The notes beneath the pieces are model-generated. The model had not been told where the DNA came from, searched no databases, and saw only the letters and a program-made list of their open reading frames with translations. DNA of 49,506 nucleotides from Acidobacteriota bacterium (GTDB taxonomy: Bacteria; Acidobacteriota; Vicinamibacteria; Vicinamibacterales; 2-12-FULL-66-21): the NCBI GenBank assembly GCA_013813355.1, contig JACCRT010000011.1, forward strand, positions 1 through 49,506, written 5' to 3'. The translations under genes were made by a program, and so were the position numbers. Numbering within the stretch: position 1 is the first letter of the stretch; each line of letters opens with the position of its first letter. This document shows, piece by piece, positions 43,890 through 49,506 of the stretch.

Positions 43890-45818
43890 GTGCCCATGCC
43901 CTATCGGTTGCTGCTGTATCCGCTGTATTTCGTCGTCCTGCTCGGCGCCCTGCCGACGGATGCGTTTACCGAAACCGTGCTGGTCCGCTCGGGTGACAAC
44001 CTGCAGACAGCGCTCAACGCCGCGCAACCAGGGGACACGATCCTCCTCGAGGCCGGGGCCACGTTCAGGGGGAACTTCACGCTGCCGGTCAAGTCGGGCA
44101 ACCAGTTCATCACGGTGCGGTCGTCCGCGCCTGACTCGAAGTTGCCTGGGCCAGGCCGGCGGATGACGCCGGCCTATGCCGCGCAGTTACCGAAGATTGA
44201 GTCCCCTAACACGTCGCCAGCGCTGCACACCGTGCACGGGGCCCATCACTGGCGACTGCAGTTCCTCCACTTCCTCCCGACCCATCTAGGCTACGGCGAC
44301 ATCATCCGGATCGGAGACGGTTCCTCGGCACAGAACCTCCTCTCGCAGGTGCCCCACCACATCGAACTGGACCGCGTCCTGGTCCATGGTCATCCGCTGT
44401 ACGGCCAGAAGCGGGGCATCGCGTTGAACGGGCGCGACATCACGATCAAAAACTCCTACGTTGCCGACATCAAGGCTGCTGGCGCCGAAGCCCAGGCAAT
44501 CTGCGGGTGGAATGGTCCGGGCCCTTTCACCATCGAGAACAACTACCTCGAGGCCGCCGGCGAGAACTTCATGCTGGGCGGTTCCGATCCGGCGATCCCG
44601 AATTTGGTGACCTCCGACGTCACGGTTCGGTACAACCACATGTCGCGACCCATGGCCTGGAAGGAACCGATCATTCCGACGCCTGGCGCGCTCACGGCGA
44701 AGGCGGCGGCCGGAGGGGCTCTTGCCGCTGGCACGCACACCTACCGGGTCATCGCGCGACGACCGGTCGGCAGCGGCACGACCGGCCGCTCCACCGCGTC
44801 AGCCGAAACCACAGCAACGGTTGCCGCAGGCGGCGCGGTGGGGCTCTCCTGGAGCGGGGTCGCCGGGGCCACCGAGTACCGCCTCCACGTCCGACGACCG
44901 GATGGGTCGCAGGTGTACTGGACGACGACGTCACCGAGCTTTACTGACACCGGTGCCGGCGGAACTGCCGGGGCCTCGCCCATTGGCCCCGGGGATCGCT
45001 GGGTCGTGAAGAACATCTTCGAGTTGAAGAACGCCCGGCGTGTGCTCGTCGAATACAACGTCTTCGAGAACAACTGGCTTCACGGGCAGCCCGGTTATGC
45101 CATTCTCTTCACACCGCGCAACCAGGACGGCAAGTGCACCTGGTGCGTCGTCGAGGACGTGGTGTTCCAGTACAACATGGTGCGGAACAGTTCGGCTGGC
45201 GTGAACCTCACCGGGTACGACACACTGAACACGAGTCTGCAGACCCGGAACATCACGATCCGGCACAATCTCTTTTACGGCCTGACCTCGACGCTTGGCG
45301 GGAATGGCTGGTTCATGCTGATCGGCGATCAACCCCGCGGCATCGTGGTCGATCACAACACGATCGACGCCGACGGTACCGCGATCCTGTACGTCCACGG
45401 CGGGACCGCCGCATCACCGCGGCAGATTCTCGGATTCCAGTTCACGAACAACGCGGTGCGGCACAGCGCCTACGGGATCAACGGAGCGCACTTCGCCTGG
45501 GGCACGGGGATTCTGGACGGGTACTTTCCAGGCGCCACCGTCAACGGAAACTGGATGCAGGGAGGGACGGCGGCGCGCTACCCGTCGGGCAACCATTTCA
45601 GCGGGACGTTCGCGTCCGCATTCGTCGACCTGGCGTCTCGCGATTATCGCGCCGCAGCCGGCGGGATCCTCGCCGGACGCGCAACCGATGGGACGAACAT
45701 CGGGGCCGATGTGCCGACGCTGCTGCCTGCGCTTCAGCGGGTGCTGGACGGACACGCCGAAGGCCTCACGACCTCCCGGCCGACCACGCCGTCGAACCTC
45801 CGCGTGATCGTCAAATGA
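43890..45818 (+). CDS. Secreted right-handed beta-helix protein with FN3-like insert (paralogue 2)
   Basis: Signal peptide; GDNLQTALNAAQPGDTILLEAGATFRGNFTL; QKRGIALNGRDITIKNSYVADIKA; NGPGPFTIENNYLEAAGENFMLGGSDPAIPNLV; GYAILFTPRNQDGKCTW. Confidence 0.9.
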   Translation: MPMPYRLLLYPLYFVVLLGALPTDAFTETVLVRSGDNLQTALNAAQPGDTILLEAGATFRGNFTLPVKSGNQFITVRSSAPDSKLPGPGRRMTPAYAAQLPKIESPNTSPALHTVHGAHHWRLQFLHFLPTHLGYGDIIRIGDGSSAQNLLSQVPHHIELDRVLVHGHPLYGQKRGIALNGRDITIKNSYVADIKAAGAEAQAICGWNGPGPFTIENNYLEAAGENFMLGGSDPAIPNLVTSDVTVRYNHMSRPMAWKEPIIPTPGALTAKAAAGGALAAGTHTYRVIARRPVGSGTTGRSTASAETTATVAAGGAVGLSWSGVAGATEYRLHVRRPDGSQVYWTTTSPSFTDTGAGGTAGASPIGPGDRWVVKNIFELKNARRVLVEYNVFENNWLHGQPGYAILFTPRNQDGKCTWCVVEDVVFQYNMVRNSSAGVNLTGYDTLNTSLQTRNITIRHNLFYGLTSTLGGNGWFMLIGDQPRGIVVDHNTIDADGTAILYVHGGTAASPRQILGFQFTNNAVRHSAYGINGAHFAWGTGILDGYFPGATVNGNWMQGGTAARYPSGNHFSGTFASAFVDLASRDYRAAAGGILAGRATDGTNIGADVPTLLPALQRVLDGHAEGLTTSRPTTPSNLRVIVK

Positions 45819-45822
45819 CCGA

Positions 45823-47412
45823 TCACGGCTGCCGCTCCGCTGTCTTGAGAATGTCGGCGACCGCCGACATGACAGCCTCGACGTTGGCCCCCGCGCGCGG
45901 GGCTCCCGGTTTCGCGAGCAGCCCGCCCGGCGCCGGACGAAAATCGCCCTTCGCCGCGGCTACGAACATGCCTTCGAAGTCCCCGGCGTCGACAAACCTG
46001 TTGCCATCAGGGTAGCGCCGCGCGCTTCCGCCGGCGATCACGTTCCCCGAGAACACGGCGCCTGGAAAGAACGCCTCGAGCGAGTCTTGGCCCGGCGCAC
46101 GGTCCGCTCCGTGGACGCCGTAGGAATTGTGGCGGATCACGTTGCCACGGAAGACGAAGTTCTCGACCTGGCTGGGTGACTCCTTGCGGCCGCCGTACGC
46201 CATCACGATGTTCCCGCTCTGGCTGATGGTGTTGTTCTCGATCGTGACGTCGCGGGGGCCGTCCCCGATGAGTGCGAAAGCTCCCGTGCCGCCCCATTGC
46301 CGGGCATCAAGATCGTAGAACACGTTATCGACGACGCGGATGCCACGGGTCGGGCCGCTCGGATGGTTCGAATCTTCGCCGATGATCTGCATGCCTCCGC
46401 CGGCGTGACGTACCAGGTTTCGGCGGATGGTCACGTCCTCGACGGTGGTCCATTCGGCACGACCGTCCTGGTTGCGCGGCGACAAGACGATGGCGTACCC
46501 GACCTGGCCGTGCCGCCAGGAATACTCCATCAGGTTTTCCTCGACGAGCACCTTGCGGGCGTTCTTCAACTGGAACAGGTTCTTCACCACCCAGCGCTGC
46601 CCGCGCCATTCGAGCGGCTTTGACAGGTGATTGCGCCGAAAGACCACGTCTTCGGTCACCAGCCCAGGGATTTGCGGGTCGGCACCGCCGAGCATGAAAT
46701 TCTCCCCGGCGGCCTCCAGGTAGTTGTTCTCGATCCGGTATGGCCCCGGCCCGTTCCACCCGCCTATAGCCTGGCTGTCCTGGCCAATCGCCTTGATGCC
46801 GGAGATGTGCGAGTTGATGATGGTGGTGGCGCCGCTATTGAGGGCAATCCCGCGCTTCTGCCCTTTCTCCGGATCGCCGTGCATGTAGATGCGATCGATC
46901 ACGATGTCGCCCGGAACGCTCCCAAGGTCATTTTGAGAGGCGGCGCCCGTGCCGAGCGTCATGACATCGCCGAAGCCGTCCCGGATGGGCGGGAACTCGA
47001 GTAGTTCCAGCCTCCAGTGACGGGCGCCGGGCTCGGTGCGGAGCACCGGCTGGCGGTTCGCGGAGCGCAGCTTCGCGAGCCGGGCGGCGTGCTCGGGCCT
47101 GATGCGCTCGTCCTCGCCGGGGAGTCCGGTGTCACCCCCGGTTCTAATCGTGACGGGCCGCGGTGATCCCCCGGTATGTTTCTTTGCGCGCAGTGTGAAG
47201 TTGCCGACATACGTCGCGCCCGGTGCGAGCACGATGGTCGAGCCGGGCGCCGCGCGCTCGATCGCGTCCTGGAGGTCCCCCCCCTCCGGCACGTCGATGG
47301 TTCCCTGCAGGGCTGTGGGCGCCGACGCCGGTGCGGTCGCGGCAATCAGCGCGGCCGCTGCCGTGCAGACAATGCCAACGAGGAGCACTCGAACGAGTGA
47401 AGGCCGCGTCAT
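45823..47412 (-). CDS. Secreted right-handed beta-helix protein without FN3 insert (paralogue 3)
   Basis: MTRPSLVRVLLVGIVCTAAAALIAATAPASA signal; GGDLQDAIERAAPGSTIVLAPGATYVGNFTL; NGPGPYRIENNYLEAAGENFMLGGADPQIPGLV; GYAIVLSPRNQDGRAEW. Confidence 0.9.
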   Translation of the reverse strand: MTRPSLVRVLLVGIVCTAAAALIAATAPASAPTALQGTIDVPEGGDLQDAIERAAPGSTIVLAPGATYVGNFTLRAKKHTGGSPRPVTIRTGGDTGLPGEDERIRPEHAARLAKLRSANRQPVLRTEPGARHWRLELLEFPPIRDGFGDVMTLGTGAASQNDLGSVPGDIVIDRIYMHGDPEKGQKRGIALNSGATTIINSHISGIKAIGQDSQAIGGWNGPGPYRIENNYLEAAGENFMLGGADPQIPGLVTEDVVFRRNHLSKPLEWRGQRWVVKNLFQLKNARKVLVEENLMEYSWRHGQVGYAIVLSPRNQDGRAEWTTVEDVTIRRNLVRHAGGGMQIIGEDSNHPSGPTRGIRVVDNVFYDLDARQWGGTGAFALIGDGPRDVTIENNTISQSGNIVMAYGGRKESPSQVENFVFRGNVIRHNSYGVHGADRAPGQDSLEAFFPGAVFSGNVIAGGSARRYPDGNRFVDAGDFEGMFVAAAKGDFRPAPGGLLAKPGAPRAGANVEAVMSAVADILKTAERQP

Positions 47413-47509
47413 CGAAAGGTGAATGGGTGAACGTCCGGTTGCTACAGAACGCCGGGCACCCGGGCGGTGGTGCGGACTATACGCCGCATGCGCCCAAGGT
47501 GACCCGCCG

Positions 47510-47534
47510 ACGGGGTGCGGCGGCCGCACCCCGT
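47510..47534 (-). terminator. Strong stem-loop downstream of the small PEP-CTERM-like gene
   Basis: ACGGGGTGCGG-cgg-CCGCACCCCGT perfect 11-bp stem; no U-tract. Confidence 0.5.
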
Positions 47535-47550
47535 ACTCCTCAACAGCTGA

Positions 47551-47778
47551 TCAGGCGGCCCGCCTGACCGCCGCTGCCAAGCCTATAAGCGCGGTGCCCA
47601 CCAGGACCATGGCTGCTTCATCGCGCAGCCCGTCGAGCGGTACAGTGACCTTCTGAACGGCCACCGGAGCCACGGCTCCCTCGCGCGCCTCTTCCATCGA
47701 GGGGCCGGCAGACGCCCCCCCTGATGCGACCAGCCCAAGGGCTGCTACGAATATCCAACTGACGACCTGCCTCCGCAT
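47551..47778 (-). CDS. Small secreted protein with PEP-CTERM-like C-terminal tail
   Basis: MRRQVVSWIFVAALGLVASGGASA signal, short linker, then PLDGLRDEAAMVLVGTALIGLAAAVRRAA (hydrophobic helix plus RR). Confidence 0.6.
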   Translation of the reverse strand: MRRQVVSWIFVAALGLVASGGASAGPSMEEAREGAVAPVAVQKVTVPLDGLRDEAAMVLVGTALIGLAAAVRRAA

Positions 47779-47885
47779 TTGACTGACCTCAAATCCCGAA
47801 ACTCTTCTATCCACGACAGTGGCCATCTGTTGGACTCCACTGCAAACGTCACTGCCGCCTTTTCACGACCGACATCAGCCGTTGT

Positions 47886-47901
47886 ATCAAGCGCTGTGCC
47901 A
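47886..47901 (-). promoter_or_regulatory. Sigma-54-like element TGGCACAGCGCTTGAT upstream of the small PEP-CTERM-like gene
   Basis: Exact TGGCAC-N5-TTG; -12 GC replaced by GA. Confidence 0.4.
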
Positions 47902-48047
47902 CGACGCGGGCAGCCCAGAATGCTTCTTTTTCTTAATGAAACACCTTCCTGATGCGAACGGGCACACGGATGCGGAAGCCGGGTACCTAAATTTCCTCAT
48001 TTCATTAGGAGTCTGGGGCCTGCCGAGGTACAACTTTTGAATGCAGT

Positions 48048-48063
48048 GGGTCTCCGTGTTGCC
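48048..48063 (+). promoter_or_regulatory. Sigma-54-like element GGGTCTCCGTGTTGCC upstream of the response regulator gene
   Basis: GG-N10-GC spacing with TTGCC, 67 bp upstream of ATG 48131. Confidence 0.35.
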
Positions 48064-48130
48064 GTCTTCTCCCTTTCCTTACATACAAAAGCCATCAGTA
48101 CAGGGTTCGACCGCCCCTTTCAGGAGATAG

Positions 48131-49444
48131 ATGAAGAAGCCGTTCGTAGCGATCGTTGACGATGATTCCGGATTTGCCGCGTACCTGCGGACGTTCCTTT
48201 CCTTGCGTGGTTATGAAGCCCGCACCTATACACGTGGAGACGAACTGCTGGCCTCCATGAAACAGGGCGAGGCGCCCGACGCGATCCTGCTCGATGTGAT
48301 GATGCCCGGGCTCGACGGGCTCGCCACCCTCCGAGCCCTCAAGGCGTCGAGGCCCGAAGCGCAGGTCATCATGCTCTCCGGGCGTAATCAGGCGTCGACG
48401 ATCGTCGAGGCCGTCCGGCTCGGCGCGGCAGACTACGTCGTGAAGCCGGATGATCCGGAAGGCCTGGGCGAGATCGCCCTCGACGTCGCCATCAAGAACG
48501 CGATCGAGAAGAATCGGCTCGTCTCGGAGCTGACCGAGCTCCGTCAGCAGCTCAGTGACGACGAAGACCGGTCCGTCTGGGGCAACAGCGAGAAGATGCG
48601 CGGGATCGGCACCGTCATCGAGCAGGTGGCCGACAGCGACGTGACGGTGCTCATCCGGGGCGAGAGCGGTGTCGGCAAGGAGCTGGTCTCGCGCGCCATT
48701 CACCAGCGGTCGACGCGTCGCAATCGTCCCTTCGTGAAGGTGAATTGCGCTGCGCTTCCGGCGGAGCTGCTCGAGAGCGAACTGTTCGGGCACGAGCGGG
48801 GCGCCTTTACCGGGGCCGCCACCACGCGGATCGGCAAGTTCGAGCAGGCCGACACCGGCACGCTGATGCTCGACGAGATCGGCGAGATGAAGCCGGCGCT
48901 CCAGGCCAAGCTGCTCCACGTGCTGCAGGACGCCGAGTTCACGAAACTTGGCAGCAACAAGCGGATCCAGGTGGACGTCCGGATTGTCGCGGCCACGAAC
49001 CGGGACCTCGAGACGATGCTGGAGTCCGGTGAATTTCGCGAAGACCTGTACTATCGCCTCAAGGTCATCGAGCTCACCGTGCCGGCGCTCAGGGAGCGGC
49101 CCGATGAAGTCCCCACGCTCACGGATTTCTTCGTCGCCCGCTACAGCCGCAAGTACAACCGCCCAGCGCGACCCATCACCGACCATCTCCGTCAGCTCTT
49201 CCTCCAGTATGAGTGGCCCGGCAATATCCGGGAACTCGAGAACATGATTAAGCGTGTGGTCATTCTCCAGGATGAGCAGCTGGTGGTGCGCGAGATCGAG
49301 CGGAACATGCAGCGGGTTGCTCAGGCCCCCGCCCCGGCCGCCGCGCATCACCCGGTCGTGGTGGCGGCCGCCGCCGCCGCAGCGGCCGCCGCCGCGACGA
49401 TCGGCGACACCGAGGCCACGGGTGAGAACCGAGCGTTCTGGTGA
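48131..49444 (+). CDS. NtrC/PrsR-like sigma-54-dependent response regulator (REC plus AAA+), C-terminal HTH not seen in frame
   Basis: REC FVAIVDDDSGF...AILLDVMMPG; AAA+ GESGVGKELVSRAIHQRS, ELFGHERGAFTGA, GTLMLDEIGEM, WPGNIRELENM; ends in a poly-Ala tract and RAFW*. Confidence 0.93.
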   Translation: MKKPFVAIVDDDSGFAAYLRTFLSLRGYEARTYTRGDELLASMKQGEAPDAILLDVMMPGLDGLATLRALKASRPEAQVIMLSGRNQASTIVEAVRLGAADYVVKPDDPEGLGEIALDVAIKNAIEKNRLVSELTELRQQLSDDEDRSVWGNSEKMRGIGTVIEQVADSDVTVLIRGESGVGKELVSRAIHQRSTRRNRPFVKVNCAALPAELLESELFGHERGAFTGAATTRIGKFEQADTGTLMLDEIGEMKPALQAKLLHVLQDAEFTKLGSNKRIQVDVRIVAATNRDLETMLESGEFREDLYYRLKVIELTVPALRERPDEVPTLTDFFVARYSRKYNRPARPITDHLRQLFLQYEWPGNIRELENMIKRVVILQDEQLVVREIERNMQRVAQAPAPAAAHHPVVVAAAAAAAAAAATIGDTEATGENRAFW

Positions 49445-49506
49445 TGCGGCAGCGGCAGGCGGCGCACCGGGGTCGCCGGCACGGCGAAGCCGAGCGAGAC
49501 GGCGGA

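Noticed and set aside
47471-47486. CGGCGTATAGTCCGCA (minus) as a sigma-54 site for beta-helix paralogue 3
   Set aside because: GG-N10-GC spacing fits, but flanking consensus is poor; too weak to count.

Overview
GC-rich bacterial chromosome segment; gene content and order resemble an acidobacterial (Vicinamibacteria-like) genome, which is inference. Four parts are visible. (1) 1-4 kb: an integron-type tyrosine recombinase gene (intI) split at its conserved CHTLR|H box by a ~2.6 kb element carrying a large serine recombinase. An 8-bp direct repeat (CCGCAGCG) flanks the element, and in-silico excision restores a continuous 341-aa IntI. (2) 4-34 kb: mostly ordinary housekeeping genes (mutL, corA, ppdK, glyS/glyQ, recO, mgtE, era, CNNM/CorC, ybeY, phoH, aspS, hisS, gamma-CA, M20-like amidohydrolase, moaA, EEP hydrolase, galM, a Tes/Mss-like radical SAM enzyme, a methyltransferase, msrPQ). 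Within it are a structured inverted-repeat element flanked by 9-bp phased repeats, and some gene remnants. (3) 34.7-35.1 kb: an ORF that appears to fuse a glycosyltransferase fragment to a PQQ-propeller fragment. (4) 35-49.5 kb: an accessory secreted-protein cluster. It holds three paralogous right-handed beta-helix proteins, an intact and a decayed EEP-fold protein, five copies of a ~180-aa 'WGWxD' module (two nested inside PKD domains), and a small PEP-CTERM-like protein. At the end is a sigma-54 response regulator. Sigma-54-like -24/-12 sequences lie upstream of most cluster genes, suggesting a locally controlled regulon. This cluster and the split integron integrase are the best candidates for something undescribed. 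All calls come from reading the sequence and translations; no database search was run.
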